64,000 nucleotides of DNA from Streptomyces flavochromogenes (GCF_000717595.1 NZ_JNZO01000033.1:62001-126000); one strand, 5' to 3'; positions 1 to 8,855 are shown, counted from the first letter of the stretch. Notes: a model not told the origin generated them from the sequence alone. Translations and numbers: made by a program.

Positions 1-4
1 CACC

Positions 5-928
5 GTGGACAGCGCCGAGAAGAGCGCCCGGCGCGGACGGCCCGGCGGCCCCGTGACCGGTGTGGGCCGCCCGGGCATCGCCTGGGCGGCGCCCGCCGCC
101 GTCTTCTTCGGCCTCTTCGCCCTCGTACCGCTCCTCCTGGTCGTCGTCCTCTCCTTCACCCGCTGGAACGGCCTCGGTTCCCCGGAGTTCGCCGGCCTGG
201 ACAACTGGAGCCGGTTGCTCGACGACCCGGTGATGGTGAAGAGCCTCTGGCTGAGCCTGGTGTTCACCGTCCTCGGCGTCGTCGTCCAGACGCCGCTCAG
301 CATCCTGCTCGGCGTCTGGGCCGCCGGCCGGCAGCGCAACCGGGCCGTGCTCTCCGCCGTCTACTTCGTCCCGCTCCTGCTGTCCATCACCGCGGTCTCC
401 GTCCTGTGGCGCGCCGTGCTCGACCCCAACTTCGGTGTTCCCTCACAGGCGAAGTGGCTCTTCGGCGACGGCAACCTGTTCGGCACGCAGGCCGGCGCCA
501 TCGGTGTCCTCGTCTTCGTCAGCACCTGGCAGTTCACACCCCTGCACACCCTCATCTACCAGGGCGCCGCACGGGCCGTCCCCGGAGTCCTCTACGAGGC
601 CGCCCGGATCGACGGCGCGGGCACGGTCCGCCAGTTCTTCCACATCACCCTGCCGCAGCTGCGCAACACCGTCGTCACCTCGACGATCCTGATGGTGGTC
701 GGCGGGCTCACGACCTTCGACACCGTACTGATCCTCACCCAGGGCGGGCCGGGCACCGACACCACGAACAGCGCCTACTACATGTACCAGAAGGCCTTCA
801 AGAGCTTCGACTTCGGAGGAGCCTCCGCGATCGCGCTCCTCCTCGTCCTCGTCGCCACTCTCGTCTCCCTGGTCATGGTGCGGCTCACCGGCTACGACAG
901 GATGCGCAGCACCATGGAGGGCGTGTGA
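5..928 (+). CDS. ABC sugar transporter permease, MalF/UgpA type
   Basis: Inner-membrane permease of a carbohydrate ABC importer. The 307-residue protein has a basic N-terminus, a first membrane helix near residues 25-50, an extracytoplasmic stretch with the FAGLDNW motif usual in MalF-like sugar permeases, and five further helices. The EAA-type loop that contacts the ATPase is visible near residues 195-225 (YEAARIDGAG). The GTG at position 5 fits a start, but the window begins four bases earlier, so a start outside it cannot be excluded. Its stop overlaps the ATG of the second permease (TGATG), so the two are translationally coupled. With the GH3 enzyme downstream the order matches the Streptomyces bxlEFG-bxlA xylobiose-type locus. 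The binding protein would lie to the left. The substrate is inferred. Confidence 0.9.
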   Translation: MDSAEKSARRGRPGGPVTGVGRPGIAWAAPAAVFFGLFALVPLLLVVVLSFTRWNGLGSPEFAGLDNWSRLLDDPVMVKSLWLSLVFTVLGVVVQTPLSILLGVWAAGRQRNRAVLSAVYFVPLLLSITAVSVLWRAVLDPNFGVPSQAKWLFGDGNLFGTQAGAIGVLVFVSTWQFTPLHTLIYQGAARAVPGVLYEAARIDGAGTVRQFFHITLPQLRNTVVTSTILMVVGGLTTFDTVLILTQGGPGTDTTNSAYYMYQKAFKSFDFGGASAIALLLVLVATLVSLVMVRLTGYDRMRSTMEGV

Positions 929-1746
929 TGAGAAACCGCCCCAACTACCTGGCCGGACTCGGCTCGCTGGTCTGGCTGTTCGTGGTCGGCCTGCCGCTGT
1001 ACGTCATGCTGATCGCCACCTTCCAGTCCCGTACGGAATACGCGGCGAACGGCCCGCTGGCCCTCCCCGAGCGCTTCACCCTCGACAACTACCTCAACGA
1101 CCTCGACGACGGCTTCGCGCAGTACTTCCTCAACACGGTCGTCGTCACCGTCTGCGTGGTCGGCATCGTCCTCCTCCTCGTGCCGCCCCTCGCGTACGCC
1201 ATCGTGCGCAGCGACGGCAAGGCCACCGGCCGGGTCTTCCGGCTCTTCCTGCTCGGGCTCGCCATCCCGTCACAGGCCGTCATCGTCCCGATGTTCTACC
1301 TCATCAACGAGGCCGGGCTCTACGACAACCTCCTCGGCGTCATCCTGCCGACCGCCGCCTTCGCCATGCCCGTGTGCGCCCTGATCCTCTCCGGCGTCAT
1401 GCGGGACATCACTCCCGAGCTGTACGAGGCCATGACCGTCGACGGGGCCTCCCCCTGGAGGATCTTCGTCCAGCTGGTGCTGCCCCTGTCGAAGAGCGGT
1501 CTCTCCACCATCGTCGTGTTCTCCTCGCTCCAGGCCTGGAACGGCTTCCTGTTCCCGCTCGTCCTCACGCAGTCCTCGGAGAACAAGGTCATCACCATGG
1601 GCCTCTACGACTTCCAGACGGAACACGGCGTCGACATCCCCGGTCTCCTCTCGGCCGTCGTCCTGTCCATGCTCCCCATCCTGCTCGTCTATCTGTTCGC
1701 CCGTCGCGCCCTGGTCCAGGGGCTGATGGGGGTCGGAGGAAAGTGA
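928..1746 (+). CDS. ABC sugar transporter permease, MalG type
   Basis: Second permease half of the same importer, 272 residues with six predicted helices. It begins with a membrane helix directly after a short basic N-terminus and has the MalG-type EAA loop (YEAMTVDGASPWRIF) near residues 168-182. The C-terminal RRALVQGLMGVGGK ending is typical of CebG/MalG-like permeases that use a shared ATPase such as MsiK encoded elsewhere. No ATPase gene is present here. The ATG lies inside the stop codon of the upstream permease. The next gene starts inside this one (GTGA at 1743-1746), so all three genes form one coupled operon. Confidence 0.92.
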   Translation: MRNRPNYLAGLGSLVWLFVVGLPLYVMLIATFQSRTEYAANGPLALPERFTLDNYLNDLDDGFAQYFLNTVVVTVCVVGIVLLLVPPLAYAIVRSDGKATGRVFRLFLLGLAIPSQAVIVPMFYLINEAGLYDNLLGVILPTAAFAMPVCALILSGVMRDITPELYEAMTVDGASPWRIFVQLVLPLSKSGLSTIVVFSSLQAWNGFLFPLVLTQSSENKVITMGLYDFQTEHGVDIPGLLSAVVLSMLPILLVYLFARRALVQGLMGVGGK

Positions 1747-4133
1747 CCGGCACCGTGGCCATCCAGCCCCAAGCCCCGTACCGCGCCTGGCGCGACCCCG
1801 CGCTGAGCGCGGAAGTCCGGGTCGACGCACTGATCCGCGAGATGACCCTGAAGGAGAAGGTGGCCCAGCTCTTCGGCGTGTGGGTCGGCGCCTCCGACGA
1901 GGGCGCCGAGGTCGCACCGCACCAGCACGACATGGAGGCGGCGGTCGACCTCGACGACCTGCTGCCCGACGGCCTCGGCCAGCTCACCCGGCCCTTCGGG
2001 ACCGTGCCCGTCGACCCCGCCGTCGGCGCCCTCTCGCTGATGCGGACGCAGGCCCGGATCACCGCCGCGAACCGCTTCGGCATCCCGGCCGTCGCCCACG
2101 AGGAGTGCCTCGCGGGCTTCGCGGCCTGGGGCGCCACGGCCTATCCCGTCCCCCTCTCGTGGGGAGCCACCTTCGACCCGGTGCTCGTGCGGGAGATGGC
2201 TGCCGCCATCGGCCGCGACATGCGGAACGTGGGCGTGCACCAGGGGCTCGCCCCCGTCCTCGACGTGGTCCGCGACGCACGCTGGGGGCGCGTCGAGGAG
2301 ACCATCGGCGAGGACCCGTACCTCGTCGGGACGATCGCCACCGCCTATGTCCAGGGGCTCGAGTCCGCCGGGGTCGTCGCCACCCTCAAGCACTTCGCCG
2401 GCTACTCCGCCTCCCGGGCCGGCCGCAACCTCGCCCCCGTCGGCATGGGCGCCAGGGAGCTGGCCGACGTGATCCTGCCCCCGTTCGAGATGGCGGTCCG
2501 GGAGAGCGGCGTCCGGTCGGTGATGCACGCCTACACCGACACCGACGGCGTTCCCTCGGCGGCCGACGACCGGCTGCTCACCGGACTCCTCCGGGACACC
2601 TGGGGCTTCACCGGCACCGTCGTGGCCGACTACTTCGGGATCGCGTTCCTGAAGACCCTGCACGGTGTCGCCGGCACGCTCGGCGAGGCGGCCGGGGCGG
2701 CCCTCGCGGCCGGGGTCGACGTGGAACTGCCCACCGTCAAGGCCTTCGGCGCCCCGCTCCTGGACGCGGTCGGGCAGGGACACGTGACCGAGGAGCTCGT
2801 GGACCGCGCGGTCCGGCGGGTCCTGCTGCAGAAGACCCGGCTCGGGCTGCTCGACCCCGACTGGAGCCCGGTCCCTCCGGCACTGCGCGATGCCGACACC
2901 ACGGCGGGCCCCGACGCCCTCCGGGGCACGATCGACCTGGACCCGGCCGCCAACCGGGAGCTGGCCGGCCGCATGGCCGAACAGGCCGTCGTGCTGCTCC
3001 GCAACGACGGGACACTCCCGCTGGACCCGGGCACTCCCCGCCGGATCGCCCTGATCGGCCCCAACTCCGAGGCTCCCACGGCCGTCCTCGGCTGCTACGC
3101 CTTCCCCGTCCACGTGGGCGGACAGCACCCCGACATCCCGGTCGGCATCGCCCTGCCCACCCTCCGGGAGGCCCTCGTGGCCGAGTTCCCCGGCGCCGAG
3201 GTCCTCGTGGCGCGGGGCACCGGCATCGACGACGGCGGTACCGAGGGATTCGCCGAGGCCCTCGACCTCGCCCGCGGCGCCGATGTCGTCGTGGCGGCCC
3301 TCGGCGACCGCGCGGGGCTGTTCGGGCGGGGCACCAGCGGCGAGGGCTGCGACGCCGAGTCCCTCGTCCTTCCCGGCGCGCAGAGCCGACTGCTCGACGC
3401 CCTCCTCGACACCGGGACACCGGTCGTGACGACCCTGCTGGCCGGCCGGCCCTACGCGCTCGGCCGCGCGGCCGACGAGTCCGCCGCCGTCGTGCAGTCC
3501 TTCTTCCCCGGCGAGGCCGGAACGGCCGCGATCGCCTCCGTCCTCAGCGGCCGGACCGGCCCGAGCGGCCGGCTGCCCGTCAGCGTGCCACGCCACCCCG
3601 GCGCCCAGCCGTCCACCTATCTGGCCTCCCGTCTCGGCCACAGCAGCGAGGTCTCCAGCATCGACCCCACCCCGGCCTTCGGCTTCGGACACGGCCTCAC
3701 CTACACCTCCTTCGCATGGAGCGACCTGGTCGTCGAGGACACCGAGGTCCCCACGGACGGCGAGGTACGGCTCGCCCTCACCGTGGCGAACGCCGGCGAC
3801 CGCGCCGGCACCGAAGTCGTACAGCTGTATCTGCACGACCCGGTGGCCTCCGTGGTCCAGCCCGTGCAGAGACTCATCGGGTACGTACGTCTCGACCTGG
3901 CCCCCGGGGAGCGGGCTCGGATCCGCTCGGTCGTCCCCGCGGACCTCGCGTCGTTCACCGGCAGGGCCGGGAAGCGCGTCGTGGAACCGGGAGAACTGGA
4001 GCTGCGGCTCGGCGCGTCCAGTACGGAGCCGCGGCTGACCGCCCGAGTGACGCTGACGGGTCCGGTGCGGCAGGTCGACCACCACCGGCGCCTGCACGCC
4101 GGCTTCGAGGTCCTCCGGCACGCCTGCCGGTGA
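1743..4133 (+). CDS. Glycoside hydrolase family 3 beta-glycosidase (beta-xylosidase/beta-glucosidase type)
   Basis: A 796-residue enzyme with no signal peptide, so it would act on imported oligosaccharides in the cytoplasm. Domain order is typical of GH3: an N-terminal barrel (about 20-330), an alpha/beta sandwich (about 390-640) and a C-terminal fibronectin-III-like domain (about 690-790, with the EVVQLYLHD motif). The expected nucleophile is Asp296 in VVADYFGI, and the likely acid/base is Glu534 in the TSGEGCDAE stretch. The GTG start at 1743 overlaps the permease stop. In Streptomyces bxlA the same GH3 enzyme follows two permeases and cleaves xylobiose. Cellobiose or another beta-linked disaccharide is possible, because substrate cannot be read from the sequence. 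Confidence 0.9.
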   Translation: MTGTVAIQPQAPYRAWRDPALSAEVRVDALIREMTLKEKVAQLFGVWVGASDEGAEVAPHQHDMEAAVDLDDLLPDGLGQLTRPFGTVPVDPAVGALSLMRTQARITAANRFGIPAVAHEECLAGFAAWGATAYPVPLSWGATFDPVLVREMAAAIGRDMRNVGVHQGLAPVLDVVRDARWGRVEETIGEDPYLVGTIATAYVQGLESAGVVATLKHFAGYSASRAGRNLAPVGMGARELADVILPPFEMAVRESGVRSVMHAYTDTDGVPSAADDRLLTGLLRDTWGFTGTVVADYFGIAFLKTLHGVAGTLGEAAGAALAAGVDVELPTVKAFGAPLLDAVGQGHVTEELVDRAVRRVLLQKTRLGLLDPDWSPVPPALRDADTTAGPDALRGTIDLDPAANRELAGRMAEQAVVLLRNDGTLPLDPGTPRRIALIGPNSEAPTAVLGCYAFPVHVGGQHPDIPVGIALPTLREALVAEFPGAEVLVARGTGIDDGGTEGFAEALDLARGADVVVAALGDRAGLFGRGTSGEGCDAESLVLPGAQSRLLDALLDTGTPVVTTLLAGRPYALGRAADESAAVVQSFFPGEAGTAAIASVLSGRTGPSGRLPVSVPRHPGAQPSTYLASRLGHSSEVSSIDPTPAFGFGHGLTYTSFAWSDLVVEDTEVPTDGEVRLALTVANAGDRAGTEVVQLYLHDPVASVVQPVQRLIGYVRLDLAPGERARIRSVVPADLASFTGRAGKRVVEPGELELRLGASSTEPRLTARVTLTGPVRQVDHHRRLHAGFEVLRHACR

Positions 4134-4142
4134 CCTGACGAC

Positions 4143-4177
4143 GGCGCCCACCCGACCGAACCGGCCGGGTGGGCGCC
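4143..4177 (+). terminator. Strong hairpin after the GH3 gene
   Basis: Perfect 12-bp inverted repeat (GGCGCCCACCCG and its complement) with an 11-nt loop, ten bases after the GH3 stop. There is no T-run, as is usual for Streptomyces terminators. It may also serve the minus-strand gene on the right. Confidence 0.8.
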
Positions 4178-4225
4178 CTCTCGATCTCCCCGCGGCCGAT
4201 CCCCGCCCCGGGTTCGGCGGGGGAC

Positions 4226-5034
4226 CTACGCGCCGGCCCTGGACCTGGCCTTGGACGGCCGAACCTCAGGTAGAGCGGTGCGCCGCGCCGGATCAGCTCG
4301 GCGACCTCGTACATACGCACAGGGCCGCCGAGGTCGTCGGGGGCCTCGATGTACAGGTCCATGGGGGCTGCGGAAACCCGCCGGATGGCGGTGAGATGAT
4401 CCGGCGTCAGGTCACTGGGCACGTTGATCGAGTCGGCGCCGAGGCCTTCGTACACCGCGTACGAGGCGGGGTTGACCGGGCCGATCAGCGCGGAGACCTT
4501 GAGCGTGGTGTCCGCCGGGACGAGCCCTTCGAGGCGCGCCCGGTGCAGCGTCCACAGCACACCCTCGTCGGCGACGAGCAGGCACCGCACGCCGAGTTCG
4601 GTGGCGCGGACGGCGTCCTCGACGCACCCGGCGACGGCGTCGTGGCCACGCGCACGGGGTCCCGCCCCCCGCGAGTCGGTGCGCACCGAGCCGCCGATGT
4701 CCCAGGTGCCGCGCGGGCCGGTGAACAGACAGAGCTCGACGCCGCGTTCGGTGGCCGCGGCGACCATGTCGGTGATCTCCGCGTCGGTCAGCATCCACAC
4801 GCCGCTGCCCTGGCTGATCCGGCGCACCGGCACGTCGAGCCGCTCGGCCTCCGCCAGGACCACGGTCAGCGCCTCGTAGCCCTCGCAGGACGGAATCTCG
4901 GTGCGCCAGCGGCCGCCACCGGGGAAGGTGTGCGGAGAGGCGTCGGCGGGCGCCGGGGCGGGCGCCCCGAGGCCGGGCGCGGCGAGCGCGTACTCGGCGG
5001 GCCGGCGGGAGGCCGGGGAGTCGTCGTCGGTCAC
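4226..5034 (-). pseudogene. U32-peptidase-like protein, probably truncated at the 3' end
   Basis: Starts with GTG at 5034, preceded by GAAGGA. Residues 1-259 resemble Streptomyces proteins annotated as U32 family peptidases: conserved stretches include IPSCEGYEALTVV, INVPSDLTPDHLTAI, MDLYIEAPDDLGG and the final APLYLRFG. After LRFG (about position 4258) the family-like sequence stops. The open frame then continues as low-complexity Pro/Arg/Gly sequence through the GH3 terminator as far as 3955, antisense to the GH3 gene. A one-base shift after LRFG would instead end the protein at the TAG at 4226. From memory the family continues for roughly 50-70 more residues. I therefore regard it as truncated or frameshifted. 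The function of the family is not established. Confidence 0.55.
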
Positions 5035-5047
5035 GGACCGTCCTTCA

Positions 5048-5061
5048 CGTTCGATATATCG
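5048..5061 (-). promoter_or_regulatory. Palindromic operator-like site upstream of the U32-like gene
   Basis: CGTTCGATATATCG contains the perfect 10-bp palindrome CGATATATCG and lies 14 bases upstream of the GTG at 5034. TTCGATAT-type palindromes are common targets of IclR/GntR-type regulators in Streptomyces, but the regulator here is unknown. Confidence 0.45.
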
Positions 5062-5265
5062 GACATGGTTCGACGTGCTGGGTACGGGTCTCCCCCGCCG
5101 ACCACGGACGGGGGGGTTCGGGAGCCCGGCTTCCCGACCGGCCGCCCGCGACCTACGGGTCGCCGCCTTCGTGCGCGACCGGGAGCGGCGGGTCGAGCGG
5201 CCGGGACGTTTCGACGCCGTGCGTGCCGACACCCGTGATGCGCACAGCGATTGCCCCTTGCCGTT

Positions 5266-5296
5266 CGTTCGATATTTCGTCAGGCGTTCGAAATTC
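5266..5296. promoter_or_regulatory. Second copy of the TTCGATAT site with an adjacent half-site
   Basis: CGTTCGATATTTCG (5266-5279) differs by one base from the site at 5048. It is followed by CGTTCGAAATTC (5285-5296). Three related AT-rich motifs within 250 bp of very GC-rich DNA suggest a multi-site operator region. Confidence 0.45.
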
Positions 5297-5606
5297 TGGC
5301 GTGACAGTAGGGAGGCCGCACGAGGTGCGTCAAGACGTCGCACAACCCGGCGTGGGACGGCGACGTCGCACCCGTCGCACCGAGCAGAGTGCGGCCGGCC
5401 ATCGGGGTCGGGACCGCGGCCACCACGAGGACCGACGCGCCGGCGAGGTCGATGCCCGCGCACACGGGGTGGCCGACCTGACGGACTCCGCGAGCGCCGA
5501 CCGTTGCGACGCTGCCGTTCGCGTCAACATCAGGCTGATTCCCTTCGAAAACCGTCGTACAGCACGGGTGTCGCGGAGTGCCGTTCACATGGGCGTATTA
5601 CCCTTC

Positions 5607-5617
5607 GTTGACTCAAC
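5607..5617 (+). promoter_or_regulatory. GTTGACTCAAC palindrome overlapping a possible -35
   Basis: GTTGA-C-TCAAC is an exact inverted repeat with a one-base centre. It includes TTGACT (5608-5613), a plausible -35 element for the carbonic anhydrase operon. A clean -10 at 17 bp is not visible; TTAATT at 5634-5639 lies 20 bp away. Confidence 0.4.
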
Positions 5618-5675
5618 CTTGGGCTTGCTTTGGTTAATTCTGATGACGGTGTGACCAGAGGGAGGAGCGTTCCTG

Positions 5676-6053
5676 TTGATGTCAGGCCGCACATCCGCAG
5701 CCCTGCGCACGACCCTCCTTCTCGTCCTCGCCCTCGTCTGCGGCACTTTCGCGCTGCCCACCCCCGCCGGCCCCCAGCCCGAACCGCCCCGCGTCCAGCA
5801 GGTCGCGCCGGCCGAGGCGTACGAGTCCGCGCACGCCTCGGGTGGCGAGTCCGACGCGCCCAGGGGTTCCGCCCTCCACCGTGACCGACGGCGGTCCGGC
5901 ACCACGGCCGCGGGCCCTCCCGGCCCCCCGCCGCTCGTCACGCGCACCGCACCACTCACGGACCCGCCGGCCGGCCGCACCGGCGGCCCGGACACCCGGC
6001 CCAGACCGCTCGCCGCACACGACTCCTCCGCCCTCCAGGTCTTCCTCTGCTGA
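5676..6053 (+). CDS. Small secreted protein upstream of carbonic anhydrase
   Basis: A 125-residue protein with a hydrophobic signal sequence (about residues 8-28, LRTTLLLVLALVCGTFA, cleavage near ALP) and a Pro-, Arg- and Gly-rich low-complexity remainder ending in LQVFLC. The TTG at 5676 is eight bases after GGAGGAG (5661-5667); the ATG at 5679 is the alternative start. It precedes the carbonic anhydrase by 69 bases on the same strand. I recognise no domain. Position alone suggests a link to the bicarbonate module. The mature part may be disordered. Confidence 0.6.
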   Translation: MMSGRTSAALRTTLLLVLALVCGTFALPTPAGPQPEPPRVQQVAPAEAYESAHASGGESDAPRGSALHRDRRRSGTTAAGPPGPPPLVTRTAPLTDPPAGRTGGPDTRPRPLAAHDSSALQVFLC

Positions 6054-6122
6054 CAGGCGGCACCACCCTGCGCCGACCTGTCAGCCCGACGCGCCCCCGC
6101 GGCGCGCCAGGAGGAAACATTC

Positions 6123-6704
6123 ATGCAGCCCCTCATCGACCACGCCCGCCGATTCGGACAGCGCCCTGAGGAGTTCGCCCCGCACGCCGCGGGCCAGTCC
6201 CCGGCCGTCCTGTTCGTCACCTGCTCCGACTCCAGGGTCGTACCCGCCCTGATCACCGGCGCCCGACCGGGCCAACTCTTCGAACTGCGCACGGCGGGCG
6301 GCATCGTGCCCCCGTACGGCACCGGCAGCCCCAGCGGGGAGGCCGCCACGATCGAGTACGCCGTGGAGGTCCTCGGCGTCGAGGACGTCGTCGTCTGCGG
6401 CCACTCCCACTGCGGCGCGGTGGGCGCCCTCGTCCGGGGCGAGGACCTGAGCGCCGTGCCCGCCGTACGGGACTGGCTCGCCCACGCGGCCCCCGACGGG
6501 GCCCCCGGCAGCCCCGACGACCCGGCCGTCACCGACGCCGTGCACGGCCATGTCCTCGCCCAACTGCTCCGTCTGCGCTCCTATCCGTGCGTCGAACGGA
6601 GGCTGGCAGACGGCCTCCTCCGCCTGCACGGCTGGTACTACGAGGTGCACACCGGCGCCGTCCTGGAGTACCGCTCCGGGTCCGACACCTTCGAGGCGCT
6701 CTGA
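6123..6704 (+). CDS. Beta-class carbonic anhydrase
   Basis: Zinc enzyme interconverting CO2 and bicarbonate, 193 residues, cytoplasmic. The beta-class signature is complete: Cys34 with the Asp36/Arg38 dyad in TCSDSR, and His94 and Cys97 in GHSHCG, giving the Cys-His-Cys zinc set. The start ATG follows AGGAGGAAA at good spacing. The stop overlaps the start of the SulP transporter (TGATG). Coupling of a carbonic anhydrase with a SulP carrier is known in bacteria and points to bicarbonate as the transported ion. The pair probably supplies bicarbonate to carboxylases at ambient CO2. Confidence 0.95.
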   Translation: MQPLIDHARRFGQRPEEFAPHAAGQSPAVLFVTCSDSRVVPALITGARPGQLFELRTAGGIVPPYGTGSPSGEAATIEYAVEVLGVEDVVVCGHSHCGAVGALVRGEDLSAVPAVRDWLAHAAPDGAPGSPDDPAVTDAVHGHVLAQLLRLRSYPCVERRLADGLLRLHGWYYEVHTGAVLEYRSGSDTFEAL

Positions 6705-8224
6705 TGAAGGACGTCCGGACGCCGCGCTCCTTTCCCTTCCTGCGACAGGACTTCGCCGCCTCGCTCGTCGTCTTCCTCGTCGCCCTCCCGCTCTGCATCG
6801 GCGTCGCCGTCGCCTCCGGCGTCCCCGCCGAACTGGGCCTCATCACCGGCATCGTCGGCGGCATCGTCACCGGCCTGATGCGGGGCAGCAGCCTCCAGGT
6901 CTCCGGCCCCGCCGCCGGCCTCACCGTGCTCGTCCTCGAAGCGGTCCGCGCCTTCGGCCTCCCCGCCCTCGGCGTCATCGTGCTGGCGGCCGGCCTGCTG
7001 CAGATCGCCATGGGCCTCCTCCGCTGGGGCCGCTGGTTCCGCGCGATCTCCCTCTCCGTCGTCGAGGGCATGCTCGCGGGCATCGGCCTGGTCATCATCG
7101 CCGGGCAGCTCTACGCCGCGGCGGGAATCCCCGCCCCCGAGTCCGGTCTCGACAAGCTCACCGGCCTGCCGGGCGCCCTCGCCGACGCCCTGGGCAACCG
7201 CACGGCCCTCGTGTCGCTCGCCGTCGGGGCCGGTACCGTCGTCCTGATCGTCGGGTGGCGGCGGATGCCGCGGCGGGCCCGAGCGGTACCCGGCGCCCTG
7301 GTGGCGGTCCTCCTGGCCGCCCTCGCGACCGCCCTGTTCGACCTTCCGGTGCCGACCGTGAGGGTGAGCGGCGTACTGGAGGCCATCCACCTGCCGGGCT
7401 CCGAAGCCCTCTCCTCCCTCGCCGACCCGGCCCTCCTCGGCACGGTCCTCGCGTTCGCCCTGATCGCCTCCGCCGAGTCGCTGTTCAGCGCGGCGGCAAT
7501 CGACCGGCTCCACACGGGAACGCGCACGGACTACGACAAGGAACTCGTCGCACAGGGCGCGGGCAACACGCTGTGCGGTCTGCTCGGCGCCCTGCCGCTG
7601 ACCGCGGTCATCGTGCGCAGTTCGGCCAATCTCGAGGCGGGCGCCCGGACGAAGGCGTCCCGGGTCCTCCACGGTGTCTGGCTGCTGCTCTTCGTCGCCC
7701 TGCTGCCCGCCGTCCTCGCGTACATCCCGCTGGCCGCACTGGCCGGGATCCTCGTGCACGCCGGCTGGAAGCTCATCCCGTTCAAGGGCGTCCTGACGCT
7801 CTGGCGGCGCCACCGGGGCGAGGCCCTCGTCCTCGTGGCGACGGCGACGGCCATCGTCGCGGTCGGCATGTTCGAGGGTGTCCTGATCGGCCTCGTCCTG
7901 TCGGTCGCGAAAGCCGCCTGGGAGGCCTCGCACCTGCGGATCGAGCACAGCGAGGACGGACGCGACGCGGTCCGCGTACGGCTCCAGGGGACGATCACCT
8001 TTCTGAGGCTGCCCCAGATACTCGACAGCCTGGAGGCCCTCCCCAGCGACCGCCGGGTGGTCCTGGACCTCACCGGGGTCCACCACCTGGACCACGCCTG
8101 CAGGGCTGCGCTCGAGACGTGGGCCGAACGCCACAGCGGAGCCGACGCCGAGGCCGTCCGCGCCGACACGGCCCCGGACCGGCACGAGGACTCCGCCGCG
8201 GGCCCGGTGAGCGCCCCGCACTGA
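6704..8224 (+). CDS. SulP family anion (bicarbonate/sulfate) transporter
   Basis: Integral membrane protein of 506 residues with 10-12 predicted helices. The SulP core is recognisable from QDFAASLVVFLVALPLCIGVAVASG onward (only part of the motif quoted in usual alignments), with a short cytoplasmic STAS-like domain at about 430-490 (LQGTITFLRLPQILDSL and VVLDLTGVHHLDH). Translation is coupled to the carbonic anhydrase through the ATG at 6704. On context I favour bicarbonate import, although members of the family also carry sulfate or other anions. A strong hairpin follows. Confidence 0.9.
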   Translation: MKDVRTPRSFPFLRQDFAASLVVFLVALPLCIGVAVASGVPAELGLITGIVGGIVTGLMRGSSLQVSGPAAGLTVLVLEAVRAFGLPALGVIVLAAGLLQIAMGLLRWGRWFRAISLSVVEGMLAGIGLVIIAGQLYAAAGIPAPESGLDKLTGLPGALADALGNRTALVSLAVGAGTVVLIVGWRRMPRRARAVPGALVAVLLAALATALFDLPVPTVRVSGVLEAIHLPGSEALSSLADPALLGTVLAFALIASAESLFSAAAIDRLHTGTRTDYDKELVAQGAGNTLCGLLGALPLTAVIVRSSANLEAGARTKASRVLHGVWLLLFVALLPAVLAYIPLAALAGILVHAGWKLIPFKGVLTLWRRHRGEALVLVATATAIVAVGMFEGVLIGLVLSVAKAAWEASHLRIEHSEDGRDAVRVRLQGTITFLRLPQILDSLEALPSDRRVVLDLTGVHHLDHACRAALETWAERHSGADAEAVRADTAPDRHEDSAAGPVSAPH

Positions 8225-8233
8225 GAACCGGAG

Positions 8234-8272
8234 GCGAACGGGGGCGACGCGCGCCGCGTCGTCCCCGTTCGC
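8234..8272 (+). terminator. Long hairpin after the SulP gene
   Basis: 18-bp stem with one G-T pair and a 3-nt loop (GCGAACGGGGGCGACGCG against its near-complement), starting ten bases after the stop. Confidence 0.85.
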
Positions 8273-8406
8273 GGACCTGCCCGCGGGACCGCACCTCGTC
8301 GTCTGCGGAGGCCCTCCCGGGCTCGAGCCGTCACAATGAGACGCGGGCGCGATTGAGGGAACGTCCGAACCTCCATCCGCCTCCGCGTGGTACCGAGGAG
8401 GTCGCC

Positions 8407-8721
8407 ATGAGTCACTCCACGGACGACCGGCGCGTGCTGGCCGAGATGGAGCAGCGCCTCGCACGCGACGATCCCGAGCTCTTCGCTCTCTTCGCCACGC
8501 TGATCCAGCGGTTCCCACCTGTACCGGAAGAGACCCGCCCGGCGGCCCGTAAGGGGCGAAGACGCCTTCGCCGCAAGCCGGCCGTGATCCTCTTCGCCCT
8601 GATCGCGGTGCTCGGCCTGATCCTCACCGCGCTCCTGAGTGCCCCGTCGTCCCCACCGTCGGGAGAGGACACACCGCCGGGCACCCACTCCGGGTCCCCC
8701 CTGACGCCTCCTGCACGGTGA
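8407..8721 (+). CDS. DUF3040 family small membrane protein
   Basis: A 104-residue protein with the DUF3040 N-terminal pattern (VLAEMEQRLARDDPELFALF), a basic stretch at 45-57, one membrane helix at about 58-79 and a Pro/Ser/Thr-rich tail. The family is common in actinomycetes and has no known biochemical role. The ATG at 8407 is preceded by GAGGAGGTCGCC. Unlike typical DUF3040 proteins, which carry two close helices, only one clear helix is visible here. Confidence 0.75.
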   Translation: MSHSTDDRRVLAEMEQRLARDDPELFALFATLIQRFPPVPEETRPAARKGRRRLRRKPAVILFALIAVLGLILTALLSAPSSPPSGEDTPPGTHSGSPLTPPAR

Positions 8722-8855
8722 CGGTGCGTGCCGCACCGAGGTGACCGAGCGTGCCGGACACCGAGGCCGTCGGCTCGCCGGGGCAGGCCCGGAGCGCCTC
8801 CGGCCGCCTCGGTCGGGACGCGGCGAAGAGCGAGACGGGCATGATGTGCGGTGCC

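Larger units (their letters stand above)
5035..5606. other. Intergenic region without a convincing gene
   Basis: Between the U32-like gene (leftward) and the secreted-protein operon (rightward). Open frames here (for example the 102-codon minus frame at 5280-5588) show no domain and no good ribosome site. The region is less GC-rich than its surroundings and carries the palindromic sites listed separately. Confidence 0.5.

Noticed and set aside
1689..4151. 820-codon minus-strand frame and long plus frames across the GH3 gene
   Set aside because: Antisense and shifted frames stay open because of very high GC; their translations are Arg/Gly/Pro/His-rich without domains, while the GH3 frame has a complete family match.
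5280..5588. 102-codon minus-strand frame
   Set aside because: No ribosome site, no recognisable domain, and it covers the operator-like motifs.
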